A DNA stretch of 64,000 nucleotides from Bacteroidota bacterium (lineage in GTDB: Bacteria > Bacteroidota > Bacteroidia > UBA8524): NCBI GenBank assembly GCA_008933805.1, contig WBUH01000018.1, positions 32,876 to 96,875 on the forward strand. Reading direction: 5' to 3'. Both the position numbers and the translations under genes were made by a program. The notes under the pieces are model-generated. The model was given only the letters and a program-made list of their open reading frames with translations, had not been told where the DNA came from and searched no databases. This document shows, piece by piece, positions 19,341 to 28,678 of the stretch (position 1 is its first letter; each line of letters starts with the position of its first letter).

Positions 19341-19870
19341 TTAGTACCCTATCAATGTGGTGATACTGGGTGTATATGCCGACAGTTTGTTTCTGCCGCC
19401 TAAAAATTCAAGCTCAATTAAAAAGCTAAACCCTGCTACAGTACCCCCCAGTTTGTGTATCAATTCGGCAGCAGCACCTGCTGTGCCTCCGGTAGCCATA
19501 AATCATCGTGAATCAATACCCTCGCTCCCGCTTCTATGGCATCTGTATGAGCTTCTATGGAAGCCGTGCCGTACTCAAGCGTATAATCATGACTTACAAC
19601 ATCATAAGGTAATTTCCCCTTCTTGCGAATGGGTATAAACGGAACGCCTAAACGCAAGGCCAACGGAAACCCGAACATAAATCCCCTGCTTTCAATAGCA
19701 GCTACCGCATCCACATTAAGTTTTGCACATTGCTCTGCCAAATAATCAAGCATTTCGCTACACAACTGTGGTTTTTGTAAAACGGGGGTAATGTCTTTAA
19801 ATAGTATCCCAACTTCGGGAAAATCAGGCACATCCCTGATTACCGATTTGATTTGTTCCTGTAGTTCCAT
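19341..19870 (-). pseudogene. apt: Adenine phosphoribosyltransferase gene with a single-base frameshift
   Basis: The reading frame from 19870 matches Apt (purine salvage: adenine + PRPP to AMP) up to VLIHDDL, then breaks and stops after 136 residues. In the next frame the sequence continues as ATGGTAGAAAELIHK ... FSFLIELEFLGGRNKL ... LIGY and ends at 19341. Inserting one T near 19498 would restore the PRPP-binding motif DDLLATGGT and give a normal 176-residue protein. So it is either a one-base deletion or a sequencing error; everything else is intact. It diverges from the TonB receptor gene. Confidence 0.85.
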
Positions 19871-19992
19871 TGCGCTTTATTCGGGCTTTTCCAAAAATAC
19901 ACAATAGGTGGTATACCCTCCAAACCAAGATTGTGGAAAGCCGTATCAGATGGGTTCATATTTTCGCCGCGCTTTTTTTTAAAACACACATA

Positions 19993-21792
19993 ATGAAAAA
20001 AACAACTCTCTTAGTGGGTACTTTGTGCTGCTTTAGCAGCCTTTTTGCCCAAAAAGACACTACTGTTTCAGTAGCAGAGGTAACGGTATCCGCCGCCCGC
20101 ATTCAAGTCCCCTTGTCGCAGGCAGCGCACAGCATATCAGTTATCAGTGCGAAAGAAATCAGCAATCTGCCTGTTCAATCAGTAAGCGGATTGCTAAGCT
20201 ATGTTGGCGGTATTGATGTTCGCCAACGAGGCCCCAACGGCTCACAAGCCGATATTGGTATGCGCGGCGGCAACTTTGACCAAACCCTTGTTTTGATTGA
20301 CGGGGTGAAGGTGATTGACCCTCAAACCGGCCACCATTTGATGAACCTTCCGTTGAATGTGGACTACATTGAACGTATTGAGGTGATACGCAGCGGTGGT
20401 GCTAAAATTTACGGTGCTAATGCGTTTGGTGGAGTAATTAACATTGTAACTAAGAAAACTGAGGGCAAATCGGTTTCAGCAAAACTATTCGGGGGCGATT
20501 ACGGTTTTGGCGGAGCGGATGTAAGCCTTGCTATGGGAAACTCGAAAACGCATCAAATGCTTACCGGTGGCTACACCCTTTCATCGGGCTACAGGCCGGG
20601 CAATGATTTTGGCAATGCCAGTTTGTTGTACAAACTATCTCACCAACTGAACGACAAAACAACTTTTGACTTTATGGCCAACGGCTCACAACGCAACATG
20701 GGTGCAGCCGGCTACTACGTTTTAAACTCAACCGAGTACGAAAAAACCAACACCTTGCTCACCTACGCAAAAGTGGGGTACAAACATAAAAACCTTACCC
20801 TAAACGGGTCGGTAAGCTGGCGTTATAACAACGACCATTACATCTACATTCGTCTAAAGCCCGAAACGTTTCAAAACCGCCACCATACCCACGTGCTAAA
20901 TGCAGAAGTGCAAGGCACGTATCAATCAAAGCTGGGTATCACAGGTTTTGGAGTAGATGCCCGACAAGATGAAATATACAGCACCAATTTAGGCCAGCGT
21001 AAACGCAATTTCTACAACCTGCACCTTGAACACCACTTTAATGTGTACGGGTTTATTATCAATCCCGGTGTAAACGTTAACTACGTAAGCACCTACAACT
21101 GGCAGGCATTCCCCGGTATCGACGTATCAAAACAGTTTTTGCGCTACTTTACGGCTTACGCCAACACCAACAAAAGCTACCGCGTACCTACCTATACCGA
21201 TTTGTACTACAAAGGCCCCAGCAACATCGGCAACCCCGATTTGAAGCCCGAACAAGCTTGGAACAGCGAAGCGGGCGTTAAATACGGTAAAGGTCGTTGG
21301 TTTGCACAAGCAGGTGTTTTTCACCGTCAATCGGACAACTTGATTGATTGGGTAAAAGAAACCCCGACAGCCGCCTACCAGCCCCAAAACTTCCACAAAG
21401 TTGTTTTTGAGGGAATAGAAGCCGAAGCATCGGTACAAAATGTCGGGCCTATAAAACAAATTACCATCAACTATACCGCCATTGAAGCCTCGCTGAAATT
21501 ACCCGCGGGATATATCAGCCGTTACGCATTTAACTACATTAAAAATCAGTTACAAGCACGCTTTACAGTATCGCCTGTAAAAAATCTGTTTATTACCCCC
21601 GGCTACCGCTATACCGAACGTTTGAACATGGGTGCCTACCACTTGTTGGATGCCCGTGCCGAATACAAAATGGGTAAACACAGCGTGTTTGTTGATGTAA
21701 ACAACATCACAGCAACTAAATACACCGAAGCGGGCTTTGTGCCCATGCCCGGCCGTTGGGTTTGGGGCGGTGTAAAGATTAATTTGATGTAA
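19993..21792 (+). CDS. TonB-dependent outer-membrane receptor (BtuB-like size)
   Basis: 599 residues from ATG 19993 (MKKTTLLVGTLCCFSSLFAQ signal peptide); the frame is open up to 19870, but those 41 residues precede the signal. A short N-terminal stretch is followed by the plug domain (VSVAEVTVSAARI, RQRGPNGSQADIGMRGGNFDQTLVLIDGVKVIDPQ, NVDYIERIEVIRSGG, GANAFGGVINIVTKK) and a 22-strand barrel ending WVWGGVKINLM. It lacks an N-terminal carboxypeptidase-like or secretin domain. The length resembles vitamin B12 or small siderophore receptors. I see no cobalamin riboswitch upstream, so the ligand stays open. Confidence 0.88.
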   Translation: MKKTTLLVGTLCCFSSLFAQKDTTVSVAEVTVSAARIQVPLSQAAHSISVISAKEISNLPVQSVSGLLSYVGGIDVRQRGPNGSQADIGMRGGNFDQTLVLIDGVKVIDPQTGHHLMNLPLNVDYIERIEVIRSGGAKIYGANAFGGVINIVTKKTEGKSVSAKLFGGDYGFGGADVSLAMGNSKTHQMLTGGYTLSSGYRPGNDFGNASLLYKLSHQLNDKTTFDFMANGSQRNMGAAGYYVLNSTEYEKTNTLLTYAKVGYKHKNLTLNGSVSWRYNNDHYIYIRLKPETFQNRHHTHVLNAEVQGTYQSKLGITGFGVDARQDEIYSTNLGQRKRNFYNLHLEHHFNVYGFIINPGVNVNYVSTYNWQAFPGIDVSKQFLRYFTAYANTNKSYRVPTYTDLYYKGPSNIGNPDLKPEQAWNSEAGVKYGKGRWFAQAGVFHRQSDNLIDWVKETPTAAYQPQNFHKVVFEGIEAEASVQNVGPIKQITINYTAIEASLKLPAGYISRYAFNYIKNQLQARFTVSPVKNLFITPGYRYTERLNMGAYHLLDARAEYKMGKHSVFVDVNNITATKYTEAGFVPMPGRWVWGGVKINLM

Positions 21793-21795
21793 TAA

Positions 21796-21892
21796 GGGGT
21801 TTGAAAACCCCCGCTCTTACAATTACCATCTTGTGAAGGACTTAAGTCCTTCACAAGAGGTAATCACAAAAGCGACAGGTTTTAACCTGTCG
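21796..21892. repeat. Cluster of three adjacent palindromes
   Basis: Three palindromes lie in the gap before recG. (1) 21796-21811, GGGGTTT-GA-AAACCCC. (2) 21829-21858, a perfect 30-bp palindrome centred on GGACTTAAGTCC, extended by ATTACC (21822-21827) and GGTAAT (21859-21864) with one unpaired A. (3) 21873-21892, CGACAGGTT-TT-AACCTGTCG. All share the plan GG..TT/AA..CC. No T-run follows, so they are not simple terminators; they look like dispersed Bacteroidetes intergenic repeats. Confidence 0.75.
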
Positions 21893-22018
21893 TGGCAAAA
21901 CAATAAAACTCACTTCCGAGGCAGCAACAAATTGTGTCTTAATGCCTTTGCTGCTTTTATCGCATTCTAATACGTTGTATAAGTTGAGTTAGTTCCATTA
22001 AATTCTTAACATTGCATT

Positions 22019-24121
22019 GTGCCGCAGTTTTTAGACACTTCTATTGAATACCTTAAAGGCATCGGGCCTCAAAAAGCCGATACCCTAAAGAAAGAACTGG
22101 GCATATTTACCTACGGCGATTTATTAAACCACTTCCCCTTCCGTTATGTCGACCGCAGCCACATCTATAAAATCGGTGAGCTGAAAGGCGATTTTGCCCA
22201 CATACAGGTAAAAGGCAGGTTTTCATCCTTTACTACTGAAGGTGAGAAACAAGCCAAGCGATTGAAAGCCTTGTTTACGGACGGTACGGGCTTTATGGAA
22301 GTAGTATGGTTTAAAGGCATTAACTGGATTGAAAAATACGTGCGACCCGGCAAGGAGTACGTGTTGTTTGGCAAACCCAACGAGTTTATGGGCAAGCTAA
22401 ACATCGTTCACCCCGAACTGGAAGACGCTTCGGAGTTTTTGGCCGAAGGGAACGCAGGATTTCAGCCGGTGTACAGCACTACCGAGATACTTAAACGGAA
22501 GGGATTGGACAGCAGGGGGCTTATGAAGGCCATTAAAGTACTGATGAATGACCGTGCGTTTAAAATGGAGGAAATATTGCCGCCCGATATTCTCTCTGAA
22601 TTCAGGCTAATTGACCGACATACGGCGTTTCAAAACATCCACTTCCCCACTAACGATAACGACCAACGGAAAGCCCAATTCAGGCTGAAATTTGAAGAGC
22701 TTTTCTTTTTACAACTGAAAATGCTGCGCATACGCGGAATGCGTCGTAAAGATGTGCCCGGTATTGTGTTTAGCAAGGTGGGGCATTATTTTAATACGTT
22801 TTATAACGAAGTATTGCCGTTTGACCTTACCAATGCCCAAAAACGGGTAGTAAAAGAAATACGGCAGGATATGGGCAGCGGCAAGCAAATGAACCGACTG
22901 CTGCAAGGCGATGTAGGCAGCGGCAAAACCGTAGTTGGGTTTATGTGCATGCTGATAGCCATTGATAACGGCACACAAGCCTGCATGATGGCACCTACTG
23001 AAATATTAGCGCAGCAGCATTATAACAACATCCGCAAGTTTGCCGAAGATTTGGGACTGAATACCGCCCTGCTAACGGGCAGTACACCACAAAAAGCCCG
23101 CAAAGAGATGCTGGCCGCCCTTGAAAACGGCACCCTGCACATATTGGTAGGTACCCACGCTTTGATTGAAGACAAAGTGAAGTTTAACAACTTAGGTCTT
23201 ACCATTATTGATGAGCAACACCGTTTTGGCGTGCAGCAACGTGCAAAATTGTGGAACAAAAGCCTCAGTATGCCCCACGTATTGGTAATGACAGCAACAC
23301 CCATTCCCCGAACGCTGGCTATGACTGTCTACGGTGATTTGGACACCAGTATTATTGATGAAATGCCCGTGGGGCGTAAGCCCATTAACACTGCCCACCG
23401 ATACGACAACAACCGTTTGCGGGTGTTTGGGTTTATTGAAGAAGAAATTGCCAAAGGCCGCCAAGCCTACATTGTATACCCCTTGATCGAAGAAAGCGAA
23501 AAGCTGGATTATAAAAACCTGATGGACGGTTTTGAATCGGTTACAAGGGCGTTTCCGGCACCAAAATACCAAGTGAGCATTGTACACGGGCAAATGAAAC
23601 CCGATGCCAAAGAGTTTGAAATGCAGCGGTTTAAGCGCGGCGAAACTCAAATAATGGTTGCCACTACTGTTATTGAAGTGGGTGTAGACGTACCCAACGC
23701 CAGCGTGATGGTAATTGAAAGTGCCGAACGTTTCGGGCTAAGTCAGTTGCACCAGTTACGCGGACGTGTGGGGCGCGGTGCAGAACAAAGCTATTGCATT
23801 TTGATGACCAGTCACAAACTTAGTCACGATGCCCGTAAACGCTTAGAAACCATGGTACGCACTACCAATGGTTTTGAGATTGCCGAAGTGGATTTGCAAC
23901 TGCGCGGCCCCGGTGACATTGAAGGTGTGCGCCAAAGCGGTATTGCCGATTTGAAACTTACCGACCTGAGTACTGATAAAGAGCTGGTAACCATTACTCG
24001 CCACTCAGCCGAAAAGCTGATAGAAGCCGATATGCACCTGCAACTACCCCAACACCGCCCCTTGCTTCATTTCTTGCAAAGCCGCCGCAAAGACGGGGTG
24101 AATTGGAGCAGGGTGAGTTAA
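22019..24121 (+). CDS. recG: ATP-dependent DNA helicase RecG
   Basis: 700 residues; I accept the GTG start at 22019 because MPQFLDTSIEYLKGIGPQKA is the normal RecG beginning. An N-terminal wedge/OB domain is followed by helicase motifs: Q-motif region LTNAQKRV, Walker A GDVGSGKTVVG, Walker B DEQHRFG, TATPIPRT, and the C-terminal QLRGRVGRG and motif VI. It processes stalled replication forks and Holliday junctions. Length is normal. Confidence 0.96.
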   Translation: MPQFLDTSIEYLKGIGPQKADTLKKELGIFTYGDLLNHFPFRYVDRSHIYKIGELKGDFAHIQVKGRFSSFTTEGEKQAKRLKALFTDGTGFMEVVWFKGINWIEKYVRPGKEYVLFGKPNEFMGKLNIVHPELEDASEFLAEGNAGFQPVYSTTEILKRKGLDSRGLMKAIKVLMNDRAFKMEEILPPDILSEFRLIDRHTAFQNIHFPTNDNDQRKAQFRLKFEELFFLQLKMLRIRGMRRKDVPGIVFSKVGHYFNTFYNEVLPFDLTNAQKRVVKEIRQDMGSGKQMNRLLQGDVGSGKTVVGFMCMLIAIDNGTQACMMAPTEILAQQHYNNIRKFAEDLGLNTALLTGSTPQKARKEMLAALENGTLHILVGTHALIEDKVKFNNLGLTIIDEQHRFGVQQRAKLWNKSLSMPHVLVMTATPIPRTLAMTVYGDLDTSIIDEMPVGRKPINTAHRYDNNRLRVFGFIEEEIAKGRQAYIVYPLIEESEKLDYKNLMDGFESVTRAFPAPKYQVSIVHGQMKPDAKEFEMQRFKRGETQIMVATTVIEVGVDVPNASVMVIESAERFGLSQLHQLRGRVGRGAEQSYCILMTSHKLSHDARKRLETMVRTTNGFEIAEVDLQLRGPGDIEGVRQSGIADLKLTDLSTDKELVTITRHSAEKLIEADMHLQLPQHRPLLHFLQSRRKDGVNWSRVS

Positions 24122-24210
24122 TCCTACTAAGTCGATTAATGTTGACATCTTGAATTCTTGTTATTTCTACTGCGCTTATTATTAGTTATTTTTATCCAAA
24201 AATTGCTTTC

Positions 24211-25587
24211 ATGCGCAAAGAAATTGATTTATACAAAAGTGATGCTATTAGTATCATTGATGAAGACAAACTCGGACGAACGTCATTTATAAATGTTGTT
24301 GCTGACTTTATTAATAGCCAAGCAACCGAAGTAAACAAGGACGGTAAAATTGAATATCGTAATTTAAAAGACCCTCTAACAATAGGCATTTATGGAAAAT
24401 GGGGATATGGTAAAACGAGCATTATCCGTTGTGTAGAAAATAAACTAAAACACTCTTTTTATACAGCCCAGTTCAATCCTTGGATGTATAACAATGAGGA
24501 TGATTTGGTTAAGCATTTGTTTGAGACTCTTGTCGCATCTATAAGCGGAACCAGTGATGCAAGGAAAAGAAAAAAATTGGTTAAGGGGATTGCAAAATAC
24601 CTTCTTCATTTTACTAAAGGCATTAAGGCTGATATAAAGTTGGGAGGTTTTTTATCGCATATACAAACAACACTTGGTGTTAATTTACAAAGCATTAGTG
24701 AAGCTGCGTTAAAAGACATTGACAAAAAAGAAACCGTATACCACGTTAAAGAACAAATAAATGATGTTTTAAGGTCTTTAGCGAATCCAATTGTAGTGTT
24801 TATTGACGATATCGATAGATTAAGTAAAAGCGAAGTGTATATGCTTTTCAAAACTGTTCGGCTAATTGCGGATTTCAAAAACATCATTTACGTGCTATCC
24901 TTTGATGATGAAATGGTGGCAAAATCTATTAAAGATAACTTCGCGGGAGGCTCTGATTATGATGGGTTTCATTACATAGAAAAAATCATCGATGTACCCT
25001 TGCGTGTTCCACAAATTGACGGTCATTTGATGGATAACTATTTCAGAGAAAAATTAGGAATATCAAGCAATGTACTTATAACAAATTTCCATAGACAATT
25101 AAACATCATTACCCATTATTTATTCGATTGTCCACGTGATTGCATTAGGGTTGCAAATTCAGTTAATCTTATGAAATCTTTTCTTAAAGACAATATTGAC
25201 TATGAGGATTTAATTCTAATTGAGTCCATTAGACTTAAAGCTCCACACCTTTTCTATTATCTAACAAGATATTATAACGACATCATCGTCAATAATGACC
25301 CTTTGTATTATGGAAACACGTATAATGTCCCAAAACAATTGGAATTAAAACTTGGCGTTGGGGGCATCACCAATAGAGCGATTTCAATGTGGCAATTCTT
25401 TTTCCGTCATTTATTACGAGTTGATATTATTAATAGCCTTAAAATTGAGATTCTGGATGATAATGGCCGCATATTGAAAGTTGAAGAATTTGATCAAAAC
25501 TCCACACTACTTAATGATGGTAGCAACAGGCTATACAACCCCAAGGTACTTGAGCAATATCTAAAAACGACTCTATTTTTAGATTAG
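24211..25587 (+). CDS. KAP family P-loop NTPase, candidate defence gene
   Basis: 458 residues. Walker A is GIYGKWGYGKTSI (about 58-70) and Walker B is IVVFIDDIDRL (about 193-203), followed by DEMVAKSIK and a helical C-terminal region. KAP NTPases occur in anti-phage systems and in membrane-linked signalling. No transmembrane pair is evident between Walker A and B, so a soluble form is likely. The gene is clearly more AT-rich than recG and the regulator genes on either side, and it has no partner genes, which suggests recent acquisition. Its last codons and stop overlap the operator of the following regulator. Confidence 0.8.
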   Translation: MRKEIDLYKSDAISIIDEDKLGRTSFINVVADFINSQATEVNKDGKIEYRNLKDPLTIGIYGKWGYGKTSIIRCVENKLKHSFYTAQFNPWMYNNEDDLVKHLFETLVASISGTSDARKRKKLVKGIAKYLLHFTKGIKADIKLGGFLSHIQTTLGVNLQSISEAALKDIDKKETVYHVKEQINDVLRSLANPIVVFIDDIDRLSKSEVYMLFKTVRLIADFKNIIYVLSFDDEMVAKSIKDNFAGGSDYDGFHYIEKIIDVPLRVPQIDGHLMDNYFREKLGISSNVLITNFHRQLNIITHYLFDCPRDCIRVANSVNLMKSFLKDNIDYEDLILIESIRLKAPHLFYYLTRYYNDIIVNNDPLYYGNTYNVPKQLELKLGVGGITNRAISMWQFFFRHLLRVDIINSLKIEILDDNGRILKVEEFDQNSTLLNDGSNRLYNPKVLEQYLKTTLFLD

Positions 25588-25609
25588 TCTAAAATTTATT
25601 TTATATTTG
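25577..25609 (+). promoter_or_regulatory. Inverted-repeat operator and promoter of the mntR-mntH operon
   Basis: A perfect inverted repeat TTTTAGA-TTAG-TCTAAAA lies at 25577-25594, resembling DtxR/SirR/MntR-type boxes (TTAGRTTAGYCTAA-like). It covers the -33 position (TTAG at 25579-25582); after a 19 bp spacer comes TATATTTG at 25602-25609. The ATG at 25614 lies only 4 nt past the -7 element, so the transcript would be nearly leaderless. Most likely autoregulated by the repressor it precedes. Confidence 0.7.
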
Positions 25610-25613
25610 CCGC

Positions 25614-26276
25614 ATGTTTAGTTTTACCGAAGAAAACTACCTGAAGGCAATCTTTAAACTTTCGCAGCGCGACGGTGGCAGCGAAGTTAGTACCAACGGT
25701 ATTGCCGAAGAGCTTGAAACCAAAGCAGCATCGGTTACCGATATGTTGCGCAAACTATCGGAAAAAGGATTGGTGAACTACGAAAAGTACAAAGGCGTAA
25801 CCCTCACCCCTGCCGGCAGGTACGTAGCGGTTACCATTATCCGTAAACACCGCTTGTGGGAAGTGTTTTTATGCAACAAACTAAAATTCAGGTGGGACGA
25901 AGTGCACGATGTAGCCGAACAACTGGAGCATATACAAAGCGATTTATTGATTGACCGCTTGGACGACTTTTTAGGTTACCCACAAAACGACCCGCACGGC
26001 GACCCTATCCCCAATAAAAAAGGAGAATTTCCTAAAGAAATGCAGATATGTGTGGCCGATGCAAAAGTGGGTACAAAATACACTATCAGCGGTGCCAGCG
26101 ACGAAGACACCAGCTTTTTGAAATACTTGGATAAACTTGAAATTACCTTAGGACTGCCGTTTGAAGTAGAAGAACGTTTTGAGTTCGACGGTTCAATGTC
26201 GGTGAAAATATCGGGCAAACGCAGCCTGCAAATCAGCAAAGAAGTAGCACAACATCTTTTTGTAACCAAGGTATGA
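25614..26276 (+). CDS. mntR: DtxR/MntR-family metal-dependent transcriptional repressor
   Basis: 220 residues. An N-terminal winged helix (TEENYLKAIFKLSQ ... TNGIAEELETKAASVTDMLRKLSEKGLVNYEKYKGVTLT) is followed by the metal-binding/dimerisation domain (RKHRLWEVFL, VHDVAEQLEHIQSDLLIDRLDDFLGYP) and a C-terminal SH3-like FeoA domain (about 150-218). Residues such as H78, E81, E102 and H106-type ligands are in place by family analogy. It overlaps the transporter gene by 4 nt, which supports manganese (or iron) homeostasis as its job. Confidence 0.87.
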   Translation: MFSFTEENYLKAIFKLSQRDGGSEVSTNGIAEELETKAASVTDMLRKLSEKGLVNYEKYKGVTLTPAGRYVAVTIIRKHRLWEVFLCNKLKFRWDEVHDVAEQLEHIQSDLLIDRLDDFLGYPQNDPHGDPIPNKKGEFPKEMQICVADAKVGTKYTISGASDEDTSFLKYLDKLEITLGLPFEVEERFEFDGSMSVKISGKRSLQISKEVAQHLFVTKV

Positions 26277-28156
26277 CACAGCATACTACCTCAAAATCAC
26301 TCAGCGAAGTACACGGAAGTGTGGCCGTGCCTCATAAACGCGGATTTTGGAAAACCCTATTGGCATTTTTAGGCCCCGCCTACTTGGTAAGCGTAGGCTA
26401 TATGGATCCCGGCAACTGGGCCACTGATTTGGCAGGCGGCAGTCAGTTTGGCTACGCCCTAATTTGGGTGCTGCTGATGAGCAACCTGATGGCTATACTA
26501 TTGCAAAGCCTTAGTGCCCGTTTGGGATTAGTAAGAGGGCTTGATTTGGCGCAGGCCAGCAGGCATACGTACCCCAAATTCATCAACATCCCCCTGTATA
26601 TATTGGCCGAGGTAGCCATTGCCGCCTGTGATTTAGCCGAAGTAATCGGGATGGCCATAGGATTACAACTCTTGTTTAAAATCGACTTGCTTACAGGGGT
26701 AATTATCACCCTTGCCGATACCTTCTTACTGTTATTCCTCATTAACAAAGGCATACGCAAAATGGAAGCCTTTATCGTGAGCATGATTGCCATTATCGGG
26801 GTTTCGTTTTTTATCGAGATGCTGATAGTGAAACCCAACGCCTCCGAATTGGTACGCGGGTTTATCCCCTCATTGCCCAACAGCAGCGCATTGTACATTG
26901 CCATTGGTATTATAGGAGCTACGGTGATGCCGCACAACCTGTACCTACACTCATCGTTAGTACAAACCCGCAGGTTTAACCGTGCCGATGGCGGACTGAA
27001 AAAAGCCATACGTTTCAATTTTATTGATTCGGCGGTAGCCCTTAACCTTGCACTGTTTGTCAATGCGGCCATTCTTATTTTAGCAGCTGCGGCCTTTTAC
27101 AAACGAGGCCTGCACGATGTAGCCGAGATACAAGACGCTCACTTACTGCTTACCAATATCTTCGGGACGGCTGCCCCTGCCCTGTTTGCCATTGCACTGA
27201 TTGCCGCCGGACAAAGCAGTACCATTACAGGCACACTGGCCGGACAAATTGTAATGGAAGGATATTTGAACCTGCGCATCCGTCCTTGGTTGCGCCGAAT
27301 ACTTACCCGCTTAATCGCCATTATCCCCGCTGTTTTTACTATTGTATATTTTGGTGAAGCAGAGTTGGGTAAATTATTGATATTAAGTCAGGTAATACTA
27401 AGTTTACAATTAGGATTTGCCATCATTCCCCTTATCCATTTTGTGAGCGATAAAACCAAAATGGGCGAGTTTGTAATTAAGCCTTGGGTAAAAATTTCGG
27501 CATGGGTGGCAGCCGCCATTATCGTAGGATTGAACGTTAAACTGGTAATTAACGAACTAAACGGCTGGATAGAAAGCGCAGGCAGCAATGCTGTTTACAT
27601 TTATTTATTTGTGCTGCCCTTAGTAATTGCAGCGGGTATTTTGCTGCTGTATATCACCTTTAGCCCGTTGTTTAAAACCGCTAAAACACTCAAAGCCACC
27701 GTACCGCACGGAAAAGCCCTTGAATTGGGTGATTTGCAACTGAAAACCTACAAGAACATTGCCGTTACCATTGATTTCTCAGACATGGATAAAGTGGCGA
27801 TTGAAAACGCTATTTCGCAAGGCGGAAAAACAGCGGCTTACACCCTGATACACATTGTAGAAAGTGCGGGAGCCAGCGTAATGGGCGAAGACATTGAAGA
27901 TTTGGAAACGGGCGAGGATATTAATAACCTGAACAGCTATTGCGCCCACCTGCAATCGCTGGGGTATAGTGCCGAAGTAAGCATTGGATATGGTAATCCA
28001 GCCAAAGCAATCTCAGAGATTGTAAACAACTCTGCCGCCGATTTAATTGTTATGGGCGGACACGGCCATAAAACGTTTAAAGACATTTTGTTTGGGGCTA
28101 CCGTAGATACAGTGCGCCACAACGTTAAAATCCCCGTGTTGGTGGTAAGGAAGTAA
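26273..28156 (+). CDS. mntH: NRAMP divalent metal transporter fused to a universal stress protein domain
   Basis: 627 residues. The first 460 or so form an NRAMP transporter with the TM1 metal motif DPGN (YMDPGNWATDL) and the TM6 motif MPHNLYLHS, about eleven hydrophobic segments in all. The last 140 residues are a UspA-type domain (YKNIAVTIDFSDMDKVAIENA ... ADLIVMGGHGHKTFKDILFG, the ATP-binding G-x2-G-x9-G(S/T) type region). MntH alone is about 420 residues, so the fusion is real. It probably imports Mn(II) by proton symport, with the cytosolic domain sensing nucleotide or stress. Translationally coupled to mntR. Confidence 0.9.
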   Translation: MTQHTTSKSLSEVHGSVAVPHKRGFWKTLLAFLGPAYLVSVGYMDPGNWATDLAGGSQFGYALIWVLLMSNLMAILLQSLSARLGLVRGLDLAQASRHTYPKFINIPLYILAEVAIAACDLAEVIGMAIGLQLLFKIDLLTGVIITLADTFLLLFLINKGIRKMEAFIVSMIAIIGVSFFIEMLIVKPNASELVRGFIPSLPNSSALYIAIGIIGATVMPHNLYLHSSLVQTRRFNRADGGLKKAIRFNFIDSAVALNLALFVNAAILILAAAAFYKRGLHDVAEIQDAHLLLTNIFGTAAPALFAIALIAAGQSSTITGTLAGQIVMEGYLNLRIRPWLRRILTRLIAIIPAVFTIVYFGEAELGKLLILSQVILSLQLGFAIIPLIHFVSDKTKMGEFVIKPWVKISAWVAAAIIVGLNVKLVINELNGWIESAGSNAVYIYLFVLPLVIAAGILLLYITFSPLFKTAKTLKATVPHGKALELGDLQLKTYKNIAVTIDFSDMDKVAIENAISQGGKTAAYTLIHIVESAGASVMGEDIEDLETGEDINNLNSYCAHLQSLGYSAEVSIGYGNPAKAISEIVNNSAADLIVMGGHGHKTFKDILFGATVDTVRHNVKIPVLVVRK

Positions 28157-28678
28157 TCTCACCCCTAAATCCCCTAAAGGGGACTTTACGAACGACGAGC
28201 GTGTGCTGAGGTTTCCCTCCTTCGCTATAGCTTGTGAGGTTAGTAAAGAGGGGTGTTCAAACGGATTGCTTCAAAACCCAAAAGCGGTTTTTCGCAATGA
28301 CGATAGGAGCGCAAGTGCGGTTGCCCTGAGCCTGTCGAAGGGTGCGGCTGCAATAGCTAAATTCTAAAAAAGAAAGCCCCCTCATCATTGCGAGGTCTCC
28401 CGAAGCAATCTTACCCCTAAATCTCCTAAAGGGGACTTTCCCCAACGACGGGTAAGTGCGGCGGTTCCCTCCTAGGGTAGGCTTGCGGGTTGGTAAGGAG
28501 AGACTAAGGGAGGTGTCAAACGGATTGCTTCAAAACCCAAAAGCGGTTTTGAAGCAATGACGATAGACGATCGTATGTGCTGTTGCCCATCCTGAGCCTG
28601 TCGAAGGAGTGCAGTTGGCTATTGCTATTCGAGATGACTACCTATGTGATGCTGAACGTGTTTCAGCATCACAATAGA
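28157..28678. repeat. Intergenic composite repeats, two tandem copies plus hairpin
   Basis: 522 bp without a gene. A three-part module occurs twice. Part A (ACCCCTAAATC.CCTAAAGG) is at 28161-28188 and 28413-28440. Part B (CGGATTGCTTCAAAACCCAA ... GCAATGACGATAG) is at 28258-28305 and 28517-28566. Part C (CCTGAGCCTGTCGAAGG) is at 28325-28341 and 28591-28607. A hairpin GTGATGCTGAA / TTTCAGCATCAC at 28646-28672 sits next to the alaS stop. Parts A-C recur in the gaps at 31.5 and 33.9 kb. Confidence 0.75.

Noticed and set aside
19871..19992. Cobalamin riboswitch before the TonB-dependent receptor
   Set aside because: Only about 120 bp is available and no B12-box or stem pattern is visible, so a btuB name is not justified.
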